From NCBI GenBank assembly GCA_905478845.1, contig CAJQKG010000193.1, positions 1-35,018 on the forward strand: a DNA stretch of 35,018 nucleotides, in the 5' to 3' direction. Made by a program: the position numbers and the translations under genes. This DNA comes from an uncultured Luminiphilus sp. Its GTDB lineage: Bacteria; Pseudomonadota; Gammaproteobacteria; Pseudomonadales; Halieaceae. How positions within the stretch are numbered: position 1 is the stretch's first letter; every line of letters starts with the position of its first letter. Below are positions 7,118 through 15,648 of this stretch, piece by piece. The notes under the pieces are model-generated. The model ran no database searches. It worked only from the letters and a program-made list of their open reading frames with translations, and was not told the origin of the DNA.

Positions 7118-7864
7118 ATGGGTTGGCTGTCAGTGCTGTTCATCATGCTGAGTAGTGGGGGCCGGTGGCAGCGATCGATGACACAGACCTTGATGACAAT
7201 CTGCGTCCTGCTTGGGCTGTGTGGTTGCGCGGCAAGCTCGGCACCACAGCAACGGGTAGCGGATACGCCGGTCGCGGACTTTTCAGGACACTGGGAAGTT
7301 GACTATGCCCGCAGCGATAGCGTTCAAACCCAGCTCAACAGCACCTTTCGTGATATTCAGCGCCAAGCGCAGCGTCAGCGTGATGCTGCAGAGAGAGGCG
7401 TGACCTATCAGGGGCCACCAGTTGGTGATGTGGATACGATTCTCGCGCTAGCCAAAATGGCGGAGTTGGTCACGGCGTCAGATCTACTAGAGGTCCATCA
7501 GGATGTCGCTGCTATCCGGATTGATCGTGAAAATAGTTTTGCTTTGGTGTGCGATATTGAAGAGGGTCAGACATCTGCGACGCAATTAGGGCGAGAAACC
7601 TGTTGGTGGGATGGTCAGCAGTTACATTTTGCCATCGACCTGCCAGAAGGGTTGTCGATCCGGCATCGATTTATTCGTTCGGCCGATGGCGCGCTGCTCG
7701 CTCAGCGGACGAGGCTGAGTACCCGGGGTACTAAGCGGGATTTTGAGGTGAGTCGCATTTTTGCTCGTTACGAACCCTCTAATCGGGGGTATCAGTGTAT
7801 TAATACGCTCTCCCGGGGCCGTGTCTGTAGTACTAAGGCCGCTTCTTCGGACGCGCCGTTATGA
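7118..7864 (+). CDS. Predicted lipoprotein of unknown function (first of a pair)
   Basis: I do not recognise a named family. The ORF is 248 aa. A hydrophobic stretch ends in a lipobox, LLGLCGC, so the mature protein is probably a diacylated lipoprotein in the periplasm. ATG at 7118 has GGAG ten bases upstream; an internal ATG at 7178 (MTQTLMTICVLLGLCGC) would give a more usual signal-peptide length, and either is possible. The mature part opens with DFSGHWEVDYARSDSV, has a helical Gln/Arg-rich middle (FRDIQRQAQRQRD), then probable beta strands. Two cysteine pairs (LVCDIEE/RETCWW and YQCIN/GRVCST) could form disulfides. The stop overlaps the start of the next lipoprotein gene, so the two are translationally coupled. 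Confidence 0.7.
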   Translation: MGWLSVLFIMLSSGGRWQRSMTQTLMTICVLLGLCGCAASSAPQQRVADTPVADFSGHWEVDYARSDSVQTQLNSTFRDIQRQAQRQRDAAERGVTYQGPPVGDVDTILALAKMAELVTASDLLEVHQDVAAIRIDRENSFALVCDIEEGQTSATQLGRETCWWDGQQLHFAIDLPEGLSIRHRFIRSADGALLAQRTRLSTRGTKRDFEVSRIFARYEPSNRGYQCINTLSRGRVCSTKAASSDAPL

Positions 7865-8946
7865 GGCGTTTTTGTACCGTCGTTTGTGTGCTCTTGTGGT
7901 GTGCGGGATGTGCGACACAACCGGACGCTGAGGCCGTCACTACCCAAACGCAGGTTAACAAGGCAATGGAGACTCCCTGGGCAGGGGAGCCGTTGGTGAT
8001 CGCTGATCAGCCAAACTCTCCCGCCTTAGATGTGGGGGTGGTGCTCTTTGATCCCGGTGTGGAAGCGCAAGATGACAGCCCCTCGGCTGCGGTACGACGC
8101 CTTGAGTCTCAGCTACTAGCGGGTCAGTTACGAGATGCGTTGGTAGCAAGCAATCAGTGGGGGGTTGTGCGCATGGTACCGGCGGCGTCAGCCCTGGCTC
8201 CGGTCAATATCCGTAGCCAAATTGTGCAGTCCGACGGTCGGGATCTGATAGTACAGGTGAGCGCGATCGACGCAGCGGGCACGGTTCTGTTTGATCATTT
8301 GATCGGTCATCGAGAAACCGAAGCCGGCGAGGGTTTCTCGCCCGTATTTAATGCCATCAGTAATCGGTTGCTGCAATGGTGGGAGCAGCAAGCTCAGCGC
8401 GAGCGAGCGCTGCTGCTTTCCTTAGCAGAGGTGCGATACGCCCAGCAGCTGGCGCCCGAGGCTTTTGGCGGACTGGCAGAGCAGATAGACGGACGGTGGG
8501 TCTTGCAGAGACTGCCGGCAGACAACGATCCGATGATGCGAAGGGTGGATCGCATCCGAAACCAGGAGTACTTGTTTTGCGACACGGTGGACGAGCAATA
8601 TGTTCAGCTGTGGGAGCGAGTAGGAGGAACCTACGCGTTATGGCGCGATGCCGGGCGTGAACAGGCCTATTGGTTGGACGCTTATGAGGCACGCGTTAGC
8701 GCTCGGGGTGATCGGTCAGACGATAGCCGGTACGCCCGTATGCAGGCGGAATATGCGGCGTATCGCTCTTACCGGCTGCAAGAGCAGGCTTGGTTCGAGC
8801 TGGCAAAGGCGCTCGATGGAGAGACACAGCCCAGTGTGATCGAGACAGCTGATCGGGTTGTGACGCTCGAGGGGACACTCGATGTCCAATACGAGACGTG
8901 GCGCCGTTTATTGCGGGATATATTTGCTGCAGAGCAAGGCTTATAA
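7861..8946 (+). CDS. Predicted lipoprotein of unknown function (second of a pair)
   Basis: A 361-aa protein starting with a typical lipoprotein signal peptide (MRRFCTVVCVLLWCAGC). The region about 55-165 (LDVGVVLFDPGV, VRRLESQLLAGQLRDALVAS, WGVVRMVP, IVQSDGRDLIVQVSAIDAAGTVLFD) has the alternating strand/helix pattern of periplasmic alpha/beta domains such as CsgG/LpoB-like folds; this is a structural impression, not a family match. Residues about 185-361 are mostly helical and rich in Trp, Tyr, Arg and Glu (YVQLWERVGGTYALWRD, AEYAAYRSYRLQEQAW). ATG overlaps the preceding stop by 4 bp (ATGA). The rlmKL start follows after 2 bp. Function is unknown; an envelope role with the preceding lipoprotein is inferred. 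Confidence 0.7.
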   Translation: MRRFCTVVCVLLWCAGCATQPDAEAVTTQTQVNKAMETPWAGEPLVIADQPNSPALDVGVVLFDPGVEAQDDSPSAAVRRLESQLLAGQLRDALVASNQWGVVRMVPAASALAPVNIRSQIVQSDGRDLIVQVSAIDAAGTVLFDHLIGHRETEAGEGFSPVFNAISNRLLQWWEQQAQRERALLLSLAEVRYAQQLAPEAFGGLAEQIDGRWVLQRLPADNDPMMRRVDRIRNQEYLFCDTVDEQYVQLWERVGGTYALWRDAGREQAYWLDAYEARVSARGDRSDDSRYARMQAEYAAYRSYRLQEQAWFELAKALDGETQPSVIETADRVVTLEGTLDVQYETWRRLLRDIFAAEQGL

Positions 8947-8948
8947 AC

Positions 8949-11123
8949 ATGATGAAACAGCAGTATCTTGCGACTTCTCCAGCGGGTGTTGGTGTGTATT
9001 TAGCACAAGAGCTATTGAGCTTTGGCGCAGAGGATGTTGTTGAGCGCCCAGTGGGTGTTTCTTTTACTGGATCGCTGGCATTGGCCTATCGAGTGTGCCT
9101 GTGGAGTCGATTGGCGAACCGGGTCATTCTCCAGCTCGGTACTTTTGCCGTGCACTCCACCGATGATATTTATGAGGCTGTCAACGGGGTTGATTGGGGC
9201 GCTCACATCCGGGAGAGTGGCTCGCTAATGGTGGATTTCTCTGGCCGCTCAGAGGCCATTCGTAACGCCCAGTTTGGCGCTCAAAAAGTCAAGGACGCGA
9301 TAGTAGATCGCTATCGTCAAGCGGGGCGGAGTCGACCTTCTGTTGATCTCCGTGAGCCGGATGTCCGGGTTACCGCAAAGTTGGCAAAAGGCCAGCTGAC
9401 GATAGGAATCGATCTCTCTGGCGACAGTTTGCATCAGCGCGGTTACAGACTCGATGGTGGGCTCGCGCCACTGAAAGAGAATATTGCCGCCGCGGCATTA
9501 TGGGCCGCCGATTGGCCGGCGCGGAGTCGTCGTGGTGAGGCATTGATTGACCCCATGTGTGGTTCTGCGACGTTATTATTAGAGGGTGCACTCATGGCGC
9601 TCAACCGGGCACCCGGATTACTGCGGCAACGGTTCGGATTTGAAGGCTGGCTGGGTCATGACGAGGTGCAATGGCGGGCAGTGCGCGCGGAGGCGGTGGA
9701 GCAAAGTACGCAGGTGGCAACCACCGATGTCGAGATACGGGGTTACGATGCCGATATCTCAGCCGTCAGGCGCGCTCAAGACAACATCGTACGCTTGGGA
9801 TTAGAGCGCTCGGTGCGCATTCGCTGCAAGAGCCTATCGGGGCTAACTCGGCCGACTCACCGCGATACGGTCAACGGGTTGTTGGTCATGAATCCGCCCT
9901 GGGGCGAACGAATGGGCGATGCCTCAAGCCTTCGTCATCTCTATCATTCTATTGGGGAGGTGATCAGCAGAGAATTTGCGGGTTGGTCCGCTGCGGTGCT
10001 CACCTCGGACGTCACGCTGGGTAAAGCCATTGGCTTGCGCGCCCATAAGCGTCATCGCTTTCAAAATGGGCGACTTGAGCTGCATTGTTTGCAGTTTTCA
10101 CTGACGACCGATAACGAGTTGAGAGCGCTGCGAGAACCGCCAGCCGAACTGGCAAAAGGGGGAAAGGCGGCGCCGGCGGCGCTGTCGGAGGGAGCGCAAG
10201 GCGTTGCGAATCGGATTCGTAAAAATCTCCGCCATTTAAAGTCTTGGCGACAGCGAGAAGAGGTGACCTGCTATCGAGTCTATGACGCGGACATTCCCGA
10301 GTACGCAGTGGCGATTGATATTTACGAAGAGAAGATTCATATAGCGGAGTACGCCGCCCCACAGGATATTCCCGAGGAGAAAGCCGCGCGGCGTCTTGAG
10401 GAGGTATTGGATGCGGTGCAGGTGGTCTTTAACATTGCGGATCGTCATGACATCGCCCTGAAGCAGCGTCGCCGACAGCGGGGCGCTGAGCAATACCAGC
10501 GATCAAAACAAGAGCACACTAAGATGATCGTTCACGAATCGCCAGTCAAAGCGCTGGTCAATCTTAAGGACTACCTCGATACCGGTTTGTTCCTCGATCA
10601 TCGACCACTGCGCGGTTGGCTGCGGAGTGAGGCTAAGGGGTCGCATTTCCTCAATTTATTCAGCTATACCGGTGTGGCGACGCTTCATGCTGCGCTCGGA
10701 GGTGCGACCACCAGCACGAGTGTTGACGCGTCGAGCACCTATTTACAATGGTTCAACGAGAACCTAGCGCTGAACGGATTGTCTGAGAGGCAGCATCGAG
10801 GCGTGCGCGCCGATGTGAGGCAGTGGCTGTCTGAAGATCGGCGACACTATGATTTGATCATGGTTGATCCGCCTTCCTTTTCGAATTCAAGTGGCCTGCC
10901 TGATTTCGATGTACAGGCCGACCATGCTGAGTTGTTGGCGCTGGCCATGGAACGGTTGTCGGCGAACGGCACGCTGTACTTTTCGACCAATCACCGACGT
11001 TTTAAGTTGGACGAGGCAATCGCCACGCGCTGGGAAGTCAGCGATGTGACCTCGGCCTCTATTCCGCAAGATTTTGCGCGCAATCGGCGCATTCACGCCT
11101 GCTTTCGACTGACCCATACCTGA
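8949..11123 (+). CDS. rlmL: Bifunctional 23S rRNA methyltransferase RlmKL (m2G2445 / m7G2069)
   Basis: Fused RlmL-RlmK enzyme that makes m2G2445 and m7G2069 in 23S rRNA. The start at 8949 (MMKQQYLATSPAGVGV) fits the family; the track's earlier start at 8898 lies inside the preceding lipoprotein gene. An AAGG sits about 9 bases before the chosen ATG. This gives 724 aa, close to E. coli RlmKL. Order: a THUMP domain (about 1-160), an RlmL methyltransferase with DPMCGSATLLLEGAL (about 200) and catalytic MNPPWGER (about 313), then the RlmK domain with NLFSYTGVATLHAALGG (about 568) and VDPPSFSNSSG (about 638). The stop is followed by about 210 bp before leuC, the longest non-coding gap in the window. 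Confidence 0.93.
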   Translation: MMKQQYLATSPAGVGVYLAQELLSFGAEDVVERPVGVSFTGSLALAYRVCLWSRLANRVILQLGTFAVHSTDDIYEAVNGVDWGAHIRESGSLMVDFSGRSEAIRNAQFGAQKVKDAIVDRYRQAGRSRPSVDLREPDVRVTAKLAKGQLTIGIDLSGDSLHQRGYRLDGGLAPLKENIAAAALWAADWPARSRRGEALIDPMCGSATLLLEGALMALNRAPGLLRQRFGFEGWLGHDEVQWRAVRAEAVEQSTQVATTDVEIRGYDADISAVRRAQDNIVRLGLERSVRIRCKSLSGLTRPTHRDTVNGLLVMNPPWGERMGDASSLRHLYHSIGEVISREFAGWSAAVLTSDVTLGKAIGLRAHKRHRFQNGRLELHCLQFSLTTDNELRALREPPAELAKGGKAAPAALSEGAQGVANRIRKNLRHLKSWRQREEVTCYRVYDADIPEYAVAIDIYEEKIHIAEYAAPQDIPEEKAARRLEEVLDAVQVVFNIADRHDIALKQRRRQRGAEQYQRSKQEHTKMIVHESPVKALVNLKDYLDTGLFLDHRPLRGWLRSEAKGSHFLNLFSYTGVATLHAALGGATTSTSVDASSTYLQWFNENLALNGLSERQHRGVRADVRQWLSEDRRHYDLIMVDPPSFSNSSGLPDFDVQADHAELLALAMERLSANGTLYFSTNHRRFKLDEAIATRWEVSDVTSASIPQDFARNRRIHACFRLTHT

Positions 11124-11247
11124 GTGAGTGACGGTGATCTAACGGTCAAGCGCCGGGGCTCGGTAAGACACTGAACGATACCTGCCTCGTAACGCGTGCG
11201 CGCGAGTACCGCGTCGCCGAGTTCTGCGGCAAGTAGTCGGGCTTCAG

Positions 11248-11256
11248 TGATATACT
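11248..11256 (+). promoter_or_regulatory. Extended -10 (TGATATACT) upstream of leuC
   Basis: TGA-TATACT is an extended -10 element about 80 bp upstream of the leuC ATG, within the 11124-11337 gap. No clear -35 is seen, as expected for an extended -10 promoter. It is the best candidate to start the long leuC-to-metZ run. The following CCGC extends a 10-mer also present at the acnB promoter. Confidence 0.45.
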
Positions 11257-11337
11257 CCGCCCCTTTTCGAGACGGCAGGCCTTCCTCGTGGTGGGGGTGA
11301 GCCGGTGCTTGAGCCGAGCCACGGGAGACTAAACAGC

Positions 11338-12783
11338 ATGGCGCAAACCCTTTACGACAAATTATGGCACGCTCATCTTGTCGAGCAGCGAGAGGATGGC
11401 ACCGCCCTGATCTATATTGACCGTCACTTGCTGCACGAAGTGACTTCACCGCAGGCTTTTGAGGGTTTGACGCTGGCGCAGCGCGATTTGTGGCGGCGAA
11501 GCGCTAACCTAGCAGTGCCTGACCATAATGTGTCGACACTAGCCTCTGAGCGAGCAGAAGGGCTCGCCGCATTGCCGGACGCCATATCGAGAGTCCAGTT
11601 GCAGACGTTGGATGATAATTGCGCGGCCTTTAACGTCGTCGAAATTCCATTGGATGATATTCGTCAGGGCATCGTACACGTGATGGGTCCAGAGCAAGGT
11701 GCCGTGTTGCCTGGGATGACGGTGGTGTGTGGCGACTCCCATACCTCAACCCATGGCGCGGCTGGCGCCTTAGCACACGGTATCGGGACATCGGAGGTTG
11801 AGCACGTTTTGGCAACGCAATGTCTCATACAGCGCAAAATGAAGAATTTTCGGATTGAGGTCACCGGGGAGCTATCACCGGGCGTGACGGGGAAAGATAT
11901 TGCTTTGGCGGTGATTGGTCGCATCGGCACCGCTGGGGGTACTGGCTACGCATTGGAATTTATGGGCTCTGCGATCCGTTCGCTGACGATGGAAGGCCGT
12001 ATGACGCTCTGTAACATGGCGATCGAAGCAGGCGCGCGATGCGGCTTGGTGGCGGTCGACGACGTAACCTTAGATTATTTTCGGGGCAAGCCATTGGCGC
12101 CTGAAGGCGAGCAATGGGACGCGGCCGAGCAGTGGTGGCGAACTTTGCGGAGTGATGAGGACGCCGTATTTGATAACACTATGGTGTTAAACGGCAGCGA
12201 TATTGCGCCGCACGTCACTTGGGGAACCTCTCCGGAGATGGTGACATCGGTGCATGGAGCGGTGCCGCGTTTGGCCGATATGCCTGACGACACCGCAAAA
12301 CAAGGCCTCACCCGTGCCCTCGAGTATATGGGGCTGACGGAAGGTATGCTCATTCAGGATATTAGACCGGATGCGGTGTTCATTGGTTCCTGCACCAATT
12401 CACGAATTGAGGATCTTCGTGAGGCGGCGGCAGTGTTAACAGGTAAGCGAATCGCGCCAAGTGTGCGTAAGGCATTGGTCGTGCCGGGCTCGGGCTTGGT
12501 GAAGGCGCAAGCTGAGTCTGAGGGGCTAGACAAGATTTTTCTGGACGCGGGGATGGAGTGGCGAGAGCCAGGGTGTTCTATGTGTTTGGCAATGAATGCC
12601 GATCGATTATTGCCAGGTGAGCGGTGCGCGAGTACCTCTAATCGTAACTTTGAGGGTCGTCAAGGAAGCGGGGGGCGCACGCATCTTGTGAGCCCTGCGA
12701 TGGCAGCTGCCGCGGCGATAGCCGGGCATTTTGTACCGGTTACCACGTCGGCTGCCGCTCCCGTCAAGGAGTCGTTGTCATGA
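11338..12783 (+). CDS. leuC: 3-isopropylmalate dehydratase large subunit
   Basis: With LeuD it interconverts 2- and 3-isopropylmalate in leucine synthesis. The start at 11338 gives [10 protein letters not shown], matching the family start, with GGAG 10 bases upstream; the track start at 11305 adds 11 unlikely residues. The 481 aa carry [21 protein letters not shown] and all three [4Fe-4S] ligands of the aconitase superfamily: Cys352 ([12 protein letters not shown]), Cys413 and Cys416 ([11 protein letters not shown]). leuD overlaps by 4 bp, consistent with stoichiometric production of the two subunits. leuA is not in the window. Confidence 0.96.
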   Translation: MAQTLYDKLWHAHLVEQREDGTALIYIDRHLLHEVTSPQAFEGLTLAQRDLWRRSANLAVPDHNVSTLASERAEGLAALPDAISRVQLQTLDDNCAAFNVVEIPLDDIRQGIVHVMGPEQGAVLPGMTVVCGDSHTSTHGAAGALAHGIGTSEVEHVLATQCLIQRKMKNFRIEVTGELSPGVTGKDIALAVIGRIGTAGGTGYALEFMGSAIRSLTMEGRMTLCNMAIEAGARCGLVAVDDVTLDYFRGKPLAPEGEQWDAAEQWWRTLRSDEDAVFDNTMVLNGSDIAPHVTWGTSPEMVTSVHGAVPRLADMPDDTAKQGLTRALEYMGLTEGMLIQDIRPDAVFIGSCTNSRIEDLREAAAVLTGKRIAPSVRKALVVPGSGLVKAQAESEGLDKIFLDAGMEWREPGCSMCLAMNADRLLPGERCASTSNRNFEGRQGSGGRTHLVSPAMAAAAAIAGHFVPVTTSAAAPVKESLS

Positions 12784-13430
12784 GGGCATTTACCCGTCTC
12801 GACGGATTGGTGGCGCCGATGGATAGGGCCAATGTTGACACCGACTTGATGGTGCCCAAGCAGTTTTTAAAATCGATACAACGATCTGGTTTTGGCCCCA
12901 ATTTATTTGACGACCTGCGCTATCTCGATGAGGGAGAGCCCGGTATGGATAATGCTGCGCGGCCTTTGAATCCAGACTTCCCTCTGAATTTTCCGCGCTA
13001 TCAAGGCGCCTCCATATTGCTCACGCGAGAAAATTTTGGGTGTGGCTCGAGTCGAGAACATGCCGCTTGGGCGATGGAAGATTTTGGCTTTCGCTGTGTC
13101 ATCGCACCAAGCTTTGCCGATATTTTCAGCTCTAACGCACTCAAGAACGGCATTTTGCCCATCGCGTTAGCGTCTGATCAAGTGGAGACGCTGTTTGCGC
13201 TGCTGTATGCCGAGGAGGACTTGCACTTAACAATTGATTTGGAGGCTTGCTCAATACAGTTACCAGATGGTGCGATGTGGTCGTTTACGGTCGATGCCTT
13301 TCGCCGGGACTGCCTGCTGCAGGGGCTCGATGATATTGGTCTCACACTGCAAAGCGCAGAAGCGATTAAGCAGTTTGAGCAGCAGCACGAGGCACGTTTC
13401 CCCTGGTTGTTTAGGGATATCGCGCTGTGA
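12780..13430 (+). CDS. leuD: 3-isopropylmalate dehydratase small subunit
   Basis: Swivel-domain partner of LeuC, 216 aa. Diagnostic stretches are [21 protein letters not shown] near the N-terminus, [19 protein letters not shown] (the substrate-binding loop of the aconitase swivel domain) and [20 protein letters not shown]. The ATG overlaps the leuC stop (ATGA) and is also preceded by AAGGAG at a spacing of 8, so it has its own strong ribosome-binding site as well as coupling. It in turn overlaps leuB by 4 bp. Confidence 0.96.
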   Translation: MRAFTRLDGLVAPMDRANVDTDLMVPKQFLKSIQRSGFGPNLFDDLRYLDEGEPGMDNAARPLNPDFPLNFPRYQGASILLTRENFGCGSSREHAAWAMEDFGFRCVIAPSFADIFSSNALKNGILPIALASDQVETLFALLYAEEDLHLTIDLEACSIQLPDGAMWSFTVDAFRRDCLLQGLDDIGLTLQSAEAIKQFEQQHEARFPWLFRDIAL

Positions 13431-14512
13431 CCCAGACGGTTTTGCTATTGCCCGGTGACGGCATTGGTCCTGAGGTCGTCTGGCAAGCACGCAGAGTGCT
13501 AGAGGCGGTAGACGCACGGCATGACCTTGATCTGCAGTTTACCGAAGGGGATATCGGCGGCATTGCGGTTGAGCGGAGCGGTCAGGCGTATCCTGCCGCC
13601 ACGCGTGCCCTCGCGAACGAAGCGGATGCGATTCTCCTCGGTGCGGTGGGTGGGCCACAGTGGGATGATTTGCCGGCGCAAGAACGGCCAGAACGTGGCT
13701 TGCTGGCGATCCGGGCCGATCTGGACCTGTTTTGTAATTTGCGACCAGCGCTGCTGTTCCCTGACCTGATCGGCGCTTCAAGTCTGCGTGCTGAGCTGGT
13801 ATCGGGCCTAGATGTCTTAATAGTGCGAGAACTGACCGGTGGCATTTATTTTGGCGAGCCCAGAGGTGTTGTGACGCGTGAGGACGGCATTCGAGAGGGG
13901 TTTAATACAGACCGCTATGACGAAGTGGAAATCCGACGTATTGGGCGCTTGGCCTTTGAGGCCGCGCAGAAGCGCAGTGGTCGGCTGTGCTCCGTGGACA
14001 AAGCCAATGTGCTCGAGGTGACCATGCTGTGGCGTGAGGTCATGGAAGCGCTCAGCAGCGAGTATCCCGATGTCACGCTGTCCCATATGTATGTCGATAA
14101 TGCAGCGATGCAACTGGTGCGAGATCCGAACCAATTTGACGTGCTGGTAACGGGTAACCTGTTCGGCGATATTCTCTCGGATATCGCCGCGATGTTGACG
14201 GGTTCGATTGGTATGTTGCCGTCGGCGTCACTGAATGCGCAGGGGACAGGATTATATGAGCCAGTTCATGGCTCTGCTCCCGATATCGCGGGTGATGACA
14301 GCGCCAACCCGCTGGCGACGATTTTATCCGCTGCCATGCTGCTGCGATTTTCACTCGACGCCCCGGAAGCGGCCAATGAGATTGAGAGTGCCGTTGCGGT
14401 GGTGCTGGAAGCCGGGTTCCGCACAGCAGATATAGCGGAGCGTCATTCGCCTGCCAGCCTGATTGGAACGCAGGCGATGGGTGATGCGGTAATCGCTGCT
14501 CTCACAGATTGA
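13427..14512 (+). CDS. leuB: 3-isopropylmalate dehydrogenase
   Basis: NAD-dependent oxidative decarboxylation of 3-isopropylmalate, the third step specific to leucine. It has 361 aa with [12 protein letters not shown] at the N-terminus, the substrate-binding arginine region [33 protein letters not shown] with the catalytic lysine, the Mg-binding stretch [21 protein letters not shown] with [17 protein letters not shown], and the NAD loop [12 protein letters not shown]. The start is GTG, overlapping the leuD stop as GTGA, with only a weak AGGG upstream, so translation probably depends on coupling. Confidence 0.96.
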   Translation: MTQTVLLLPGDGIGPEVVWQARRVLEAVDARHDLDLQFTEGDIGGIAVERSGQAYPAATRALANEADAILLGAVGGPQWDDLPAQERPERGLLAIRADLDLFCNLRPALLFPDLIGASSLRAELVSGLDVLIVRELTGGIYFGEPRGVVTREDGIREGFNTDRYDEVEIRRIGRLAFEAAQKRSGRLCSVDKANVLEVTMLWREVMEALSSEYPDVTLSHMYVDNAAMQLVRDPNQFDVLVTGNLFGDILSDIAAMLTGSIGMLPSASLNAQGTGLYEPVHGSAPDIAGDDSANPLATILSAAMLLRFSLDAPEAANEIESAVAVVLEAGFRTADIAERHSPASLIGTQAMGDAVIAALTD

Positions 14513-14529
14513 TGCGTAAGGACGATGAA

Positions 14530-15558
14530 ATGAAGCCCATTAATATTGCAGTTGTCGGCGCGACGGGTGCCGTCGGCGAGGCCATGATCGACATCCTCGA
14601 ATCACGGCAATTTCCGGTTGATACGCTGTATCCACTGGCTTCGCCTCGGTCTGCGGGAAAATCGCTCCAGTTCAGAGGGAAGCACCATACCGTGCAGGAT
14701 TTGAGTGCGTTTGATTTTTCCAAGGCGGACATCGCCTTGTTTTCGGCGGGGGGCGACGTCAGCGCAACCTTCGCCCCTGTGGCGGCTGAAGCCGGTTGTA
14801 TCGTGATTGACAATACCTCTCACTTTAGAAGGGAGCCGGACATTCCGTTAGTGATTCCGGAGGTCAATCCAGAAGCGATTGCGGAGTATCGTCAACGAGG
14901 CATTATCGCCAACCCAAACTGCTCTACCATCCAGATGTTGGTGGCGCTCAAGCCGATATATGACGCAGTCGGTATTGAGCGGATTAACGTTGCCACCTAC
15001 CAGGCGGTGAGTGGCACGGGCAAAGAGGCGATTGAGGAGTTGGCAGGGCAAACCGCGCGTTTGCTAAATGGCAAAGCGGCAACGGCTTCAGTTTATCCGA
15101 AGCAGATCGCCTTCAATGTCATTCCGCATATTGATACGTTTCAAGACAATGGTTACACCCGCGAAGAAATGAAGATGGTGTGGGAGACGCAGAAAATCCT
15201 GTCAGACGAGGCCATTGCGGTGAACCCGACTTGCGTCCGCGTGCCGGTGTTCTTCGGTCATGCTGAAGCCCTCCACATTGAAACCCGAGACGCACTGAGC
15301 GCGGAAGAAGCGACCGCGTTACTCAGTGCAGCCGATGGGGTGGTCGTAATCGACTCGCACGAGGACGGAGGCTATCCCACACCTGTGACAGACGCTGCGG
15401 GCACTGACCCTGTCTTTGTTGGCAGGATTCGTCAGGACATTTCACATCCAAAAGGCTTGAATCTTTGGGTGGTGGCTGACAACGTGCGAAAGGGGGCTGC
15501 CCTAAACAGTGTTCAAATTGCGGAGCTGCTAGTGTCTGAGTACCTGCAGGCCTCATGA
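14530..15558 (+). CDS. asd: Aspartate-semialdehyde dehydrogenase
   Basis: Reduces aspartyl phosphate to aspartate semialdehyde, the branch to lysine/diaminopimelate, threonine and methionine. ATG at 14530 is preferred over the track start at 14509: it has AAGGA at a spacing of 7 and yields MKPINIAVVGATGAVGEAM, the family N-terminus, and 342 aa. The catalytic cysteine is Cys131 in NPNCSTIQM; the active-site histidine is in VPVFFGHAEALHIE. The catalytic cysteine separates it from the inactive Usg-type paralogue found next to asd in Pseudomonas. It starts 17 bp after leuB. Confidence 0.95.
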   Translation: MKPINIAVVGATGAVGEAMIDILESRQFPVDTLYPLASPRSAGKSLQFRGKHHTVQDLSAFDFSKADIALFSAGGDVSATFAPVAAEAGCIVIDNTSHFRREPDIPLVIPEVNPEAIAEYRQRGIIANPNCSTIQMLVALKPIYDAVGIERINVATYQAVSGTGKEAIEELAGQTARLLNGKAATASVYPKQIAFNVIPHIDTFQDNGYTREEMKMVWETQKILSDEAIAVNPTCVRVPVFFGHAEALHIETRDALSAEEATALLSAADGVVVIDSHEDGGYPTPVTDAAGTDPVFVGRIRQDISHPKGLNLWVVADNVRKGAALNSVQIAELLVSEYLQAS

Positions 15559-15574
15559 TGCCTCAGCGCATCAT
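15555..15574 (+). other. Short hairpin overlapping the asd stop codon
   Basis: ATGATGC and GCATCAT form a perfect 7-bp stem with a 6-nt loop, and the 5' arm includes the asd stop codon. There is no U-run after it, so it is not a canonical terminator. It could be an RNA-processing or stabilising stem between asd and fimV, or chance. Confidence 0.3.
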
Positions 15575-15648
15575 CGATAAAGACGCCAGGGAATGGTGAT
15601 CGGTAACACAGTCAAGCCAGACCAACGGAAGGGGAAGGCGAGTAAGTC

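Noticed and set aside
8898-8948. Upstream start of the rlmKL ORF
   Set aside because: The extra 17 residues overlap the lipoprotein gene and do not resemble RlmL; the ATG at 8949 has a ribosome-binding site and the family N-terminus.
11288-11332. 14-codon ORF (starting VVGVSRCL) just upstream of leuC as a leader peptide
   Set aside because: It contains only one leucine, no run of regulatory codons and no terminator/antiterminator pair, so an attenuation leader is not supported.
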